Assembly: GCA_937915545.1 (NCBI GenBank)
Contig: CALGIJ010000034.1
Span: forward strand, 34,160 to 98,159
DNA from: an uncultured Desulfobacterales bacterium
GTDB lineage: Bacteria > Desulfobacterota > Desulfobulbia > Desulfobulbales > Desulfocapsaceae
Direction: 5' to 3'
DNA: 64,000 nucleotides
How positions within the stretch are numbered: the first letter of the stretch is position 1; each line of letters opens with the position of its first letter. This document shows, in pieces, positions 43,473 through 52,299 of the stretch. A model generated the notes under the pieces. The model saw only the letters and a program-made list of their open reading frames with translations. It had not been told where the DNA came from and searched no databases. A program made the translations under genes and the position numbers.

Positions 43473-45394
43473 GTCTCCCCCAGAGTGTGGAATTTCAGGA
43501 CGGTATCGACCGTGGCGGTCTGCCCGTCCTGATAGTTGAAGCGCGCCTCGACCCGCTTTTCTCTTACCGACTCGTCGTAGAGAGCCAGGTAGAGGTCGTG
43601 GTACTTCTCGGCGACGAACTTACGACGGATCTTGCCGGTCTTGGTCAGTTCGCCGTCATCCATGTCGAGCAGCTTGTAAAGCACGGCAAAGCGGCGGATA
43701 CGGAAATGCGCCTTCTCTGCCGCCTCGTTGATGCGCGACACTTCCTCGCCCACCAGCCTGGCCACCTCGGGCCGGGCCGAGAGGTCCATATAGGTGCTGT
43801 AGGAGATGCCGCGGTCTTCGGCCCATTTGCCGACCACCACCGGATCGATGTTGATGAGCGCGGCGACAAAGGCGCGGCCGTCGCCGAAGACCACCGCCTC
43901 CTTGATGTAAGGGCTGAATTTGAGGCGGTTCTCGAGGAACATCGGGCTGAACATCTCCCCCTGACTGTTGTGCATGACGTCGGAGAGGCGGTCGATGACC
44001 ACCAGGTGACCATGCTCGTCGATATAGCCGGCATCGCCGGAATGCAGCCAGCCGCCTTCGAGGAGTTCAGCCGTCTTGGCTGGCAGCATGTAGTAGCCTG
44101 GGGTCACCGAGAGGGAACGTGAAAGGATTTCTCCGCTCTCCGAAATTCGGCATTCGGTGCCCGGCAGCGGCTTGCCGACGGTATCGGGGCGGACATCGCC
44201 GTCGCGATGCATGTAGGCGATGCCGACGATCTCCGTCTGCCCATAGATCTGTTTGAGATTGACGCCGATGGCCTGATAGAAGGTGAACAGCTCCGGACCG
44301 AGGGCGGCACCGCCGGTATAGGCGCGGCGCAAACGCAGAAAGCCGATCTGGTTGACCAGGGGACGGAAGATCACCTGCTGCCCCAGCCAGGCCAGCATAC
44401 GCAGCGACAAGGGCATGGGGCGCCCGCGCATGCGATAGGCGGCAGCCTTCTCGCCGATGCCCATGAAGAAGGTGTAGAGCAGACGGTTGAAGAGGTAGGC
44501 CTCGTCGATCTTCAGCCAGATGTTGGCGCGGATGGCCTCGTAGATACGCGGCGCGCCGAACATGAAATGAGGGCCAATCTCGCGCAGGTCGGCCATGGCG
44601 GTCTCCACCGACTCGGGAAAATTGACCGTTACGCCAGACACCAGAGCCACCCCGAAAGAATTCATTTGCTCGCCGATCCAGGCGAAGGGAAGGAAGGAAA
44701 GATATTCGTCGCTCTCCGCCAGGGGATCGACCTCGGTCAGCTGCAGGCCCATATTGATATAGTTGCGATGGGTGAGCATCGCCCCCTTGGGCAGACCGGT
44801 GGTGCCGGAGGTCAGACAGAGATGGCAGATCTGATCGGGGTGGCCCTGGTCCAGCATCTCGTCGAACCGCCCAGGGCGTTCGCCGTCCAATGTATCGCCG
44901 AGGCGGTACAATTCCTCAACCGGCAGGAACCACGGGTCGCCGTCGTATTCGCGCATGCCGCGCGGGTCTTCGTAAATGACGCGTTTCACCCCAGGCAGTG
45001 CCTGACGCACCTCAACCAGCTTGTCGACCTGTTCCTGATCGCTGCAGAAGACCACCGTGGCGTCGAGGTAGGGAAGAATTGCGCCGAGTTCTTCGGGCAG
45101 GCTGCTCTGATAGACGGCGGTCGACACGGCACCGATGGCCTGGGCGCCGACGGCGAGAAAGAGCGCTTCGGGAATGTTGTCGCTGAGGATGGCCAGTTTC
45201 TCGCCGCGCCCCATGCCGATCGCCACCAGGCCGAGGCCGGAGCGGCGCACCATCCGGTAATATTCCTTCCAGCTGTAGCTGCGCCACACGCCGAGGTCCT
45301 TCTCGCGCAGGGCGACGCGATCCTCATATTCGGCGGCACGGCGACGCAGCAGCTGGGGGATGGTGAAGTCAAGATAGCGGCGACGTTCTTCCAT
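43469..45394 (-). CDS. Long-chain-type acyl-CoA synthetase within the liv operon
   Basis: 641 residues from ATG 45,394 (the frame reaches further up but overlaps livG). ANL motifs are intact: LTSGTTGLPKGAMLTHRNY, YGQTEIVGIAYMHRDG, HSGDAGYIDEHGHL, VVIDRLSDVM, and TKTGKIRRKFV with the A10 Lys. It activates a carboxylic acid to its CoA ester with ATP. Placed between livG and livH with 7-nt and -4-nt junctions, it probably acts on the acid brought in by the transporter. Substrate chain length is not certain. Confidence 0.9.
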   Translation of the reverse strand: MEERRRYLDFTIPQLLRRRAAEYEDRVALREKDLGVWRSYSWKEYYRMVRRSGLGLVAIGMGRGEKLAILSDNIPEALFLAVGAQAIGAVSTAVYQSSLPEELGAILPYLDATVVFCSDQEQVDKLVEVRQALPGVKRVIYEDPRGMREYDGDPWFLPVEELYRLGDTLDGERPGRFDEMLDQGHPDQICHLCLTSGTTGLPKGAMLTHRNYINMGLQLTEVDPLAESDEYLSFLPFAWIGEQMNSFGVALVSGVTVNFPESVETAMADLREIGPHFMFGAPRIYEAIRANIWLKIDEAYLFNRLLYTFFMGIGEKAAAYRMRGRPMPLSLRMLAWLGQQVIFRPLVNQIGFLRLRRAYTGGAALGPELFTFYQAIGVNLKQIYGQTEIVGIAYMHRDGDVRPDTVGKPLPGTECRISESGEILSRSLSVTPGYYMLPAKTAELLEGGWLHSGDAGYIDEHGHLVVIDRLSDVMHNSQGEMFSPMFLENRLKFSPYIKEAVVFGDGRAFVAALINIDPVVVGKWAEDRGISYSTYMDLSARPEVARLVGEEVSRINEAAEKAHFRIRRFAVLYKLLDMDDGELTKTGKIRRKFVAEKYHDLYLALYDESVREKRVEARFNYQDGQTATVDTVLKFHTLGET

Positions 45395-45401
45395 GGCTCT
45401 A

Positions 45402-46163
45402 CTACTCTTCGCCAATATAGGCATCGATGACTTTGCGGTTGACGGCGATCTCGGCCGGACTGCCAGCGCCGATGACTTGACCGAAATCGAGAACGTAGAC
45501 GGCATCGGAGATATCCATGACTACGCCCAGGTCGTGCTCGACGAGGACGATGGTCACGCTCCACTCCTTCTTGAGATCGAGAATGAAGCGGACAATGTCC
45601 TCTTTCTCCTCGATGTTCATCCCCGCCATGGGTTCATCGAGCAGCAGCAGCTGCGGGGCCAGAGTCAGGGCGCGGGCCATCTCGACTCGCTTCTGCACAC
45701 CGTAGCTGAGGTTACCGACGATACTCTTGCGATAAGGCTCGAGTTCCATGAAATCGATGACCTTCTCGACATAGTGACGGTTCTCTGCCTCACGTTGCGA
45801 GGCCTTGCCCAGGAAGACGACGGCATGCCACAGGGAATAGTCGAGGTGTCGATGACGGGCGAGGAGGAGGTTGTCGAGGACGGAGAGACCGCGAAATAGC
45901 TCGAGGTTCTGGAAGGCACGGGCGATGCCGACGGTTGAAACGCGATGCGGCGGGGCCTGGGTGAGGTCGTGATCGCCGTAGGCGATGGTACCGGAGGTAG
46001 GGTGGTAGAAACCGGAGATGCAGTTGAGGAGGCTGGTTTTGCCGGCACCGTTGGGGCCGATGACCGAGGTGATGATGCCGGGCGCGATGGTCATATCAAC
46101 CTGAGTCAGGGCGTTGAGCCCTCCAAAGGTCAAGGTCACTTCCGAAACCAGGAGCTGGGTCAT
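45402..46163 (-). CDS. livG: Branched-chain-type ABC transporter, ATPase LivG
   Basis: 253 residues. Walker A IGPNGAGKTSLLN, signature NLSYGVQKRVEMARAL, Walker B LLLLDEPMAGMN and the LivG-type start (VSEVTLTFGGLNALTQVDM) are present. It is the first gene of the operon livG-acyl-CoA synthetase-livH-livM-livK-livF. The ribosome site (GAGGAG) is about 12 nt from the ATG, a little far. Confidence 0.93.
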   Translation of the reverse strand: MTQLLVSEVTLTFGGLNALTQVDMTIAPGIITSVIGPNGAGKTSLLNCISGFYHPTSGTIAYGDHDLTQAPPHRVSTVGIARAFQNLELFRGLSVLDNLLLARHRHLDYSLWHAVVFLGKASQREAENRHYVEKVIDFMELEPYRKSIVGNLSYGVQKRVEMARALTLAPQLLLLDEPMAGMNIEEKEDIVRFILDLKKEWSVTIVLVEHDLGVVMDISDAVYVLDFGQVIGAGSPAEIAVNRKVIDAYIGEE

Positions 46164-46445
46164 GGTTGGGCCGATCTCCTCATGGCATATTATCTAACAA
46201 CAAATAGCTTTAACACCTCTTACATATGTAGCCGTAGCACATCACATAGATGTAGTGCCAATTAATTGAGCAGAAGGCACTCATCATCATATTTGTGCAG
46301 CAGTAATTTATCTTATATGTAAAGCCGTTTTACTTATAAATAATTCCGTTGTTTCAGGTATATAAACAATTTCTCTTTTTCCCGCAAGACTATTATTCAT
46401 CTTTTTTGTGTTGAACATTATTTTTATATATGAAGGAAATTTCCC
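46164..46445. other. AT-rich divergent regulatory region
   Basis: About 280 nt of strikingly AT-rich DNA between divergent livG and the + strand acyl-CoA synthetase, in an otherwise GC-rich window. No protein-like ORF. It has short repeats (CTACAT twice, ACATATGT) on the livG side that could be operators. I found no clean -35/-10 pair for livG. Confidence 0.5.
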
Positions 46446-46474
46446 TTGGATTCCATAGCGATATTGGCTAGTAT
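46446..46474 (+). promoter_or_regulatory. Sigma-70-type promoter for the + strand acyl-CoA gene cluster
   Basis: TTGGAT (46,446-46,451), 17-nt spacer, TAGTAT (46,469-46,474). It lies about 320 nt before the first + strand gene; the leader holds a stem-loop CCCGAAA/TTTCGGG at 46,717-46,735. Moderate match only. Confidence 0.4.
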
Positions 46475-46791
46475 TGATCCGACAATTTCTCCATGTCTTT
46501 ATCACCTTCTCCCCAACGATCAGACTGACAAAGACGATGAACAGAGGCACCCTCCAGCGCGGTTTTTCCGACCCAGCCCCGGTCATCTTTCCCGTCGACT
46601 GGGTCCTCGGCGAAAACTGCGGCAAACTGAGCCTGGCCTCAATTTCTTATGGACAATCCCTCCTCTTGGGCGGTAGATGTTCGCATTTGACATGTACCCG
46701 GAGGAGCGTCGACCATCCCGAAACACCCTTTCGGGCCGCTGCGAACCTCCTTCCGAAGCAGACCAATCCGCTCACGCTCAAGGGGGTAAGA

Positions 46792-48477
46792 ATGCACAAG
46801 CCTGACATCGCGGTCGGGACCACCACTATCGGCAACCTCGTCGACCTGCTTGCCGACAACTTCGCCGACCATATCGGCCTGGAGTATCACACTCTCGATA
46901 TCCGTCAGAATTTCAGGAAATTACGCGAGGAATTCGACCTCGTCGCCAAGGGGCTTATGGCTCTCGGCATCGCCAAAGGCGATAAGGTCGCCATCTGGGC
47001 CAACAACGTGCCGGAGTGGGTCTACACGCAATACGGCAGTGCCCGCATGGGAGCGGTGCTGGTGACCGTCAACACCAACTACCGTGCCAAGGAACTCGAG
47101 TACCTGCTGCAGCAGTCGGACGCCACCACCCTCATTCTCATCGGCGGCATCCGCGAGCCCGCCGATTACCTCCAGGTGCTTGGCCGCGTCTGCCCCGATT
47201 ACCAGAGCCACAAGCCAGGCGAGCTTTCCTGTGACCACCTGCCTTTCCTGAAGAATCTCGTCTATATCGGCAAGGAGGCCCAGCCGGGCATGTTCTCCTG
47301 GAAGGAACTGATCGAGATGGGCAAAACGGTCAGTGACGCGCAGCTGCAGGAGCGCATGGCCTCGCTGCACCCCGACGACGTCATCAACATGCAGTACACT
47401 TCCGGCACCACCGGCTTTCCCAAAGGGGTGATGCTTTCCCATACCAACCTCATCGGCAATGCCTTGAGCATGGCCGAGTGCATGAAGCTGAGCACCGCCG
47501 ACGCCATGTGCATCCCTGTGCCCTTCTTCCACTGCTTTGGCTGTGTTATCGGTACGCTGTGCTGCATGGTCTCCGCCACCACCATGGCCCCGGTCATCGC
47601 CTTCACTCCTGCGGCGGTCCTCAAGACGGTGGAAGTATCGAAGTGCACCGCACTGCTCGGCGTACCGACCATGTTCATCGCCGAATTCGAGGAGATGGAC
47701 AGGAACAGCTACGATGTCTCGACCCTGCGCACCGGCGTCATGGCCGGCTCCACCTGTCCGGTGGAGGTAATGAAAAGGGTCATCAAGGACATGGGCGCCA
47801 CCGAGATGACCATCGTCTACGGGCAGACCGAGGCCTCTCCGGGCATCACCCAGACGCGCGACAAGGACTCCCTCGAACTGCGCACCACCACCGTTGGCCG
47901 GGCACTGCCCAATGTCGAGGTGAAGATCGTCGACCCGGAGACCGGAGTCACCCTGCCCATTGGGGTGCAAGGCGAGCTGTGCAGCCGCGGCTATCACGTC
48001 ATGAAGGGCTACTATAAAATGGCCGACGCCACCGCCAAGGCCATCGACGCCGACAAGTGGCTGCACACCGGCGACCTGGCCACCATGGATGAGAACGGCT
48101 ACTGCAAGATCACCGGACGCATCAAGGACATGATCATCCGCGGCGGTGAGAACATCTATCCGCGCGAGATCGAGGAATTTCTCTATTCCTTCCCGAAGAT
48201 CAAGGATGTGCAGGTGGTCGGCGTCGCCGACGCCAGGTATGGCGAGGAGGTGGCGGCGTTCATCCAGCTCAAGCCAAGACAGCAGGCCACCCCGGAAGAG
48301 ATCATCGAATTCTGCCGCGAGCAGATCTCCTACTACAAGATCCCCAAGCACATCTTCTTTATCGAGGAATACCCGACCACCGCCAGCGGCAAGATCCAGA
48401 AGTACAAGCTGCGAGAGATGGCCCTGGCGCAGCTGCAGCGAGGACAAAAGCGCGACACCCCGTCGAAGCAGGCATAG
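46792..48477 (+). CDS. Medium/short-chain acyl-CoA synthetase (ACSF2-like)
   Basis: 561 residues from ATG 46,792 (AGGGGG before it). The frame is open to 46,474, but that extension has no family likeness. ANL motifs are intact: YTSGTTGFPKGVMLSH, YGQTEASPGITQT, GRIKDMIIRGGENIYPREIE, and TASGKIQKYKL with the catalytic Lys. Closest in pattern to ACSF2-type fatty-acyl-CoA synthetases. Encoded before acetoacetate-CoA ligase and isovaleryl-CoA dehydrogenase, so isovalerate or a similar acid is a plausible substrate (inference). Confidence 0.9.
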   Translation: MHKPDIAVGTTTIGNLVDLLADNFADHIGLEYHTLDIRQNFRKLREEFDLVAKGLMALGIAKGDKVAIWANNVPEWVYTQYGSARMGAVLVTVNTNYRAKELEYLLQQSDATTLILIGGIREPADYLQVLGRVCPDYQSHKPGELSCDHLPFLKNLVYIGKEAQPGMFSWKELIEMGKTVSDAQLQERMASLHPDDVINMQYTSGTTGFPKGVMLSHTNLIGNALSMAECMKLSTADAMCIPVPFFHCFGCVIGTLCCMVSATTMAPVIAFTPAAVLKTVEVSKCTALLGVPTMFIAEFEEMDRNSYDVSTLRTGVMAGSTCPVEVMKRVIKDMGATEMTIVYGQTEASPGITQTRDKDSLELRTTTVGRALPNVEVKIVDPETGVTLPIGVQGELCSRGYHVMKGYYKMADATAKAIDADKWLHTGDLATMDENGYCKITGRIKDMIIRGGENIYPREIEEFLYSFPKIKDVQVVGVADARYGEEVAAFIQLKPRQQATPEEIIEFCREQISYYKIPKHIFFIEEYPTTASGKIQKYKLREMALAQLQRGQKRDTPSKQA

Positions 48478-48572
48478 AGAGGGGCGGAACAACAGAACAC
48501 CAGCAATATATCGGCAAGCTCCGCCAGCTTCTCCGTCCTGTGCCAGATGTACCACGACCTAGGGAGGACCCT

Positions 48573-50522
48573 ATGCCCCAACCCCTATGGACACCATCGT
48601 CACAGCGTATGGCCACGAGCAACCTCAGGCGCTTTCTGGCCCAGGTCAACGAGGAGCATGGCACTTCCTTCACCGACTACCATGGCCTTTACCAGTGGTC
48701 GGTGGAGAATATCCCACGTTTCTGGGCGGCCCTATGGCGCTTCGTCCCTATCATCCACTCCAGGCCAGGGGTGGAGGTGGTCGATGACCCGACGAAGATG
48801 CCCGGGGCAAAGTGGTTTTCCGGGGCACGCCTCAACTTTGCCGAGAACCTGCTGCGTTTTCGCGACAGCCAGATAGCACTGATCTGCCGTGGCGAAGACG
48901 GCCGCCGCCGCACCCTCACCTACCAGGAACTCTACGCCGCCGTCGCCACCGTCGCCAGGGGGCTGAGAGAGGCAGGCGTGGCTCCCGGCGACCGTGTCGT
49001 CGGCTATATGCCCAATATCCCCGAGACGGTGGTGGCCATGCTCGCCGCTACCAGCCTCGGGGCGGTCTGGTCTTCCTGCTCCCCCGACTTCGGCAGCAAG
49101 GGCGTTCTCGACCGTTTCGGTCAGACCAGGCCGAAAGTGCTCTTCGCCGCCGATGGCTACGTCTTCAAGGGTAAGCCTGTACACTGCCTCGACAAGGTGG
49201 CGGCCATCGCCAGGCAGATCCCCGAAGTGGAAAAGGTGGTGGTCATCCCCTATCTGCGCCAGGCGCCCGACCTCGCCGCCATCCCCACGGCAATCCACTG
49301 GGAGAGCTTCATCGCAGGCGGCCCCGCCTCACTCGACTTCACCCAGCTGCCCTTCGACCACCCTCTCTACATCATGTACTCCTCCGGCACGACCGGCCTG
49401 CCGAAATGTATGGTGCAAAGCGGCGGCGGGGTGCTGCTCAACCAACTCAAAGAGCTGGTATTGCATACCGACCTCAAGCGGAGCGACACCATCTTCTATT
49501 ACACCACTTGCGGCTGGATGATGTGGAACTGGCTGGTGGCCTCGCTGGCGGTGGGGGCTGCCGTGGTACTCTACGAGGGCAGCCCCTTCCATCCCGCACC
49601 CGACACCCTGTGGCGCATGGCCGAGGAGGAGGGGGTGACCGTTTTCGGCACCAGCGCCGGCTACATCGCCGCCTTGAAGCGCAGCGGCTTCGTCCCCGGC
49701 ACCTCATGCCGTCTCGACGCCCTGCGCACCGTCCTTTCCACCGGCTCGCCCCTCTCTAAAGAGGACTTCCGCTTCGTCTACCACAGCATCAAGGGCGACC
49801 TGCAACTGGCCTCGATATCCGGCGGCTCCGACCTCAACGGCTGCTTCGCCCTCGGCAACCCTCTCTCGCCGGTCTACGAGGGGGAATTGCAGTGCCGCGG
49901 CCTGGGGATGAAGGTATTCGCCTACGATGACAAAGGTCAGCCGGTGATCGGCCAACGAGGCGAGCTGGTGTGCGCCGCAGCCTTCCCCTCGATGCCGGTG
50001 GCCTTCTGGGACGACGCTGACGGCAGCAAATACCGCAACGCCTACTTCACCCGTTTTCCCGGGGTATGGAGCCATGGCGACTTTATCGAGATCACCGAGC
50101 ACCAGGGCGTCATCATCTACGGTCGCTCCGATGCCACCCTCAACCCGGGCGGGGTGCGTATCGGCACCGCCGAGATCTATCGCCTGGTGGAGCGGATCGA
50201 GGAGATCGCCGACAGCGTCGTCGTCGGCCAGGACTGGCAAAACGATACACGCATCGTCCTCTTCGTGGTCATGAAAGACGGCTATGTCCTGACCGATGAA
50301 CTGCGCCGACGCATCGTCAGCGAGGTCCGCAATGGCGCCTCGCCCAGGCACGTGCCGGCCAAGATTATCGCCGTCCCGGAAATCCCCTACACCCTCAACA
50401 TGAAAAAAGTCGAGCTGGCGGTCCAAAAGGTCATTCATGGCAAAGAAGTGAGTAATATCGACTCGCTGAAGAACCCCCAGGCCCTGAACCATTTCGTCGA
50501 TCTCGAAGAGTTGAACACTTGA
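48573..50522 (+). CDS. aacS: Acetoacetate-CoA ligase
   Basis: 649 residues from ATG 48,573 with AGGGAGGA upstream. The start (LWTPSSQRMATSNLRRFLAQ) and domain order match acetoacetyl-CoA synthetases, with YSSGTTGLPKCMVQSGGG, WSHGDFIEITEHQG, LNPGGVRIGTAEIYR, and the C-terminal NMKKVELAVQ carrying the catalytic Lys. It activates acetoacetate, the end product of leucine and ketone breakdown, to acetoacetyl-CoA. Lies between an acyl-CoA synthetase and isovaleryl-CoA dehydrogenase. Confidence 0.92.
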   Translation: MPQPLWTPSSQRMATSNLRRFLAQVNEEHGTSFTDYHGLYQWSVENIPRFWAALWRFVPIIHSRPGVEVVDDPTKMPGAKWFSGARLNFAENLLRFRDSQIALICRGEDGRRRTLTYQELYAAVATVARGLREAGVAPGDRVVGYMPNIPETVVAMLAATSLGAVWSSCSPDFGSKGVLDRFGQTRPKVLFAADGYVFKGKPVHCLDKVAAIARQIPEVEKVVVIPYLRQAPDLAAIPTAIHWESFIAGGPASLDFTQLPFDHPLYIMYSSGTTGLPKCMVQSGGGVLLNQLKELVLHTDLKRSDTIFYYTTCGWMMWNWLVASLAVGAAVVLYEGSPFHPAPDTLWRMAEEEGVTVFGTSAGYIAALKRSGFVPGTSCRLDALRTVLSTGSPLSKEDFRFVYHSIKGDLQLASISGGSDLNGCFALGNPLSPVYEGELQCRGLGMKVFAYDDKGQPVIGQRGELVCAAAFPSMPVAFWDDADGSKYRNAYFTRFPGVWSHGDFIEITEHQGVIIYGRSDATLNPGGVRIGTAEIYRLVERIEEIADSVVVGQDWQNDTRIVLFVVMKDGYVLTDELRRRIVSEVRNGASPRHVPAKIIAVPEIPYTLNMKKVELAVQKVIHGKEVSNIDSLKNPQALNHFVDLEELNT

Positions 50523-50604
50523 ACGGCGGCGCCTGCCAGCGCCGCCCCATCGATGCGCGGCCACACCACCCCTGGCCGTGCCCAAGCAATGTGGAGGGAG
50601 ACCT

Positions 50605-51774
50605 ATGCCGTTGCACGCACTGTTGAACTTCGATCTGGGAGACACCGCCAACCTTCTCCGCGATTCGGTGCGGGATTTCGTGAGCCGCGAGATCGCGCCC
50701 CTCGCCGCCACCATCGACCGCGAGGACGGCTTCCCCGCCGCACTCTGGGGACGGTTCGGGGAGATGGGCCTGCTGGGCATCACCGTGCCGGAGCAGTACG
50801 GTGGCGCCGGCATGGGCTACCTCGAGCATGTCATCGCCATGGAAGAGATCAGCCGCGGTTCGGCCGCCGTCGGCCTCGCCTATGGCGCCCACTCCAACCT
50901 CTGCGTCAACCAGCTCAAACTCAATGGCACTGAAGCACAGAAAGCACGCTACCTGCCCAAGCTGGTCAGCGGAGAGCATATCGGCTCGCTGGCGATGAGC
51001 GAGGCGGGGGCTGGCTCGGATGTGGTTGGAATGCGACTTAGCGCAGTAAAAGAAGGCAATACCTATTTGCTTACCGGCAACAAGATGTGGATCACCAACG
51101 GCCCCATCGCCAGCGTCTTCATCGTCTACGCCAAGACCTCGCCCCACAAGGCCCACAAGGGCATCACCGCCTTCATCGTCGAACGCGGCCAGCCCGGCTT
51201 TTCCACCGGCAAGAAAATCGACAAGCTCGGCATGCGCGGTTCACCCACCTGCGAGCTGGTCTTCGACCACTGCCCGGTACCGGCAGAGAACATCCTCGGT
51301 CACCTCGACCGTGGCGTCGAGGTACTGATGAGCGGACTCAACTATGAGCGCCTGGTGCTGACCGGCGGCTCACTGGGCATCATGGATGCCTGCATGGATG
51401 TGGTTCTGCCCTACGTCCACGAACGCCGCCAGTTCGGCAGGCCGATCGGCGAATTCGAGCTCATGCAGGGCAAACTCGCCGATATGTACGCTTCGTGGAA
51501 CGCCTGCAAGGCCTATACGTATGCCGTTGCCAAAGCGGCAGACCGGGGGGAGAACATCCGCAAGGACGCCGCGGCCACCATCCTCTACACCGCCGAGCAG
51601 GCGACGCGCATGGCGCTGGAGGCGATCCAGTGCCTTGGCGGCAACGGCTATACCAACGACTACCCCACCGGACGCCTGCTCCGTGACGCCAAACTCTACG
51701 AGATCGGCGCCGGCACCAGCGAGATTCGCCGCATGCTCATCGGCCGAGAGCTGTTCCGTGACACCATGCACTAA
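50605..51774 (+). CDS. ivd: Isovaleryl-CoA dehydrogenase
   Basis: 389 residues from ATG 50,605 (GGAGGGAGA before it). The sequence follows mammalian IVD closely: AYGAHSNLCVNQL, LAMSEAGAGSDVVGM, ITAFIVERGQPGFSTGKK, LGMRGSPTCELVF, and the C-terminal IQCLGGNGYTNDYPTGRLLR. The IVD-type catalytic glutamate is E248 (LNYERLVLTGG). It converts isovaleryl-CoA to 3-methylcrotonyl-CoA, passing electrons to ETF. The carboxylase, hydratase and lyase of leucine breakdown are not in this window. Confidence 0.93.
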   Translation: MPLHALLNFDLGDTANLLRDSVRDFVSREIAPLAATIDREDGFPAALWGRFGEMGLLGITVPEQYGGAGMGYLEHVIAMEEISRGSAAVGLAYGAHSNLCVNQLKLNGTEAQKARYLPKLVSGEHIGSLAMSEAGAGSDVVGMRLSAVKEGNTYLLTGNKMWITNGPIASVFIVYAKTSPHKAHKGITAFIVERGQPGFSTGKKIDKLGMRGSPTCELVFDHCPVPAENILGHLDRGVEVLMSGLNYERLVLTGGSLGIMDACMDVVLPYVHERRQFGRPIGEFELMQGKLADMYASWNACKAYTYAVAKAADRGENIRKDAAATILYTAEQATRMALEAIQCLGGNGYTNDYPTGRLLRDAKLYEIGAGTSEIRRMLIGRELFRDTMH

Positions 51775-51936
51775 ACCGACGATCACTGGGGCTGTCCTGT
51801 CTGGAAGCCTCTTGTCGTACAGCGGCCTCGACCAATCTCCGGCAGCGGACTGCCCGGCACCGTGTACGAAAACCTCGTCAGGCCCTGTACCGCCCTGCCT
51901 CTCCTTCCTGCTGAGGCAAGACGACGATCAAAAAAA

Positions 51937-51970
51937 ACGGCCCGAAACACCGCATGGTGTTTTGGGCCGT
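51937..51970 (-). terminator. Terminator of the tRNA-Leu(UAG) transcript
   Basis: 15-nt arms (51,937-51,951 and 51,956-51,970) with one G-T pair and a 4-nt loop, followed on the minus strand by eight T residues. A textbook rho-independent terminator for the tRNA just upstream on that strand. Confidence 0.9.
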
Positions 51971-51976
51971 CTGTCG

Positions 51977-52061
51977 TGGTGCGAAGAGGGGGAATCGAAC
52001 CCCCACGAGTCTCCCCGCCAGATCCTAAATCTGGTGCGTCTACCAGTTCCGCCATCCTCGC
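51977..52061 (-). tRNA. tRNA-Leu (UAG)
   Basis: 85-nt class II tRNA on the minus strand with a long variable arm, anticodon TAG in loop TTTAGGA, acceptor GCGAGGA, CCA encoded. It is flanked by its own promoter (52,132) and terminator (51,937). Confidence 0.96.
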
Positions 52062-52131
52062 ATGTGGCAATCTGACTCATGCCGGAGCGTGCCGGCATCG
52101 CCGCAATCCCTTGGGATGGCGGCGTGCACAA

Positions 52132-52160
52132 TAAGTACTGCACCCTGCCCCGCCCGTCAA
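52132..52160 (-). promoter_or_regulatory. Sigma-70 promoter of tRNA-Leu(UAG)
   Basis: Minus strand: TTGACG (52,155-52,160), 17-nt spacer, TACTTA (52,132-52,137). It shares TTGACGGG and GGGCAGGGTG with the tRNA-Val-Asp promoter at 31,323. About 70 nt before the tRNA. Confidence 0.7.
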
Positions 52161-52299
52161 GGGGCTACCGGGAAGCGCTCGTAAACCGCCGCGACGCAGA
52201 GGACAACTTGCGCAAAGTGCGGAGAGTGGCTATTGTTGCACAGCCGAAGATTCGGCGTCACCCTGTAACATATCGACAACTTCAGTATAAGAGGCCACC

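Noticed and set aside
46474..46791. Longer N-terminus for the acyl-CoA synthetase
   Set aside because: The frame is open, but the added 106 residues lack family likeness; the ATG at 46,792 has a good ribosome site.
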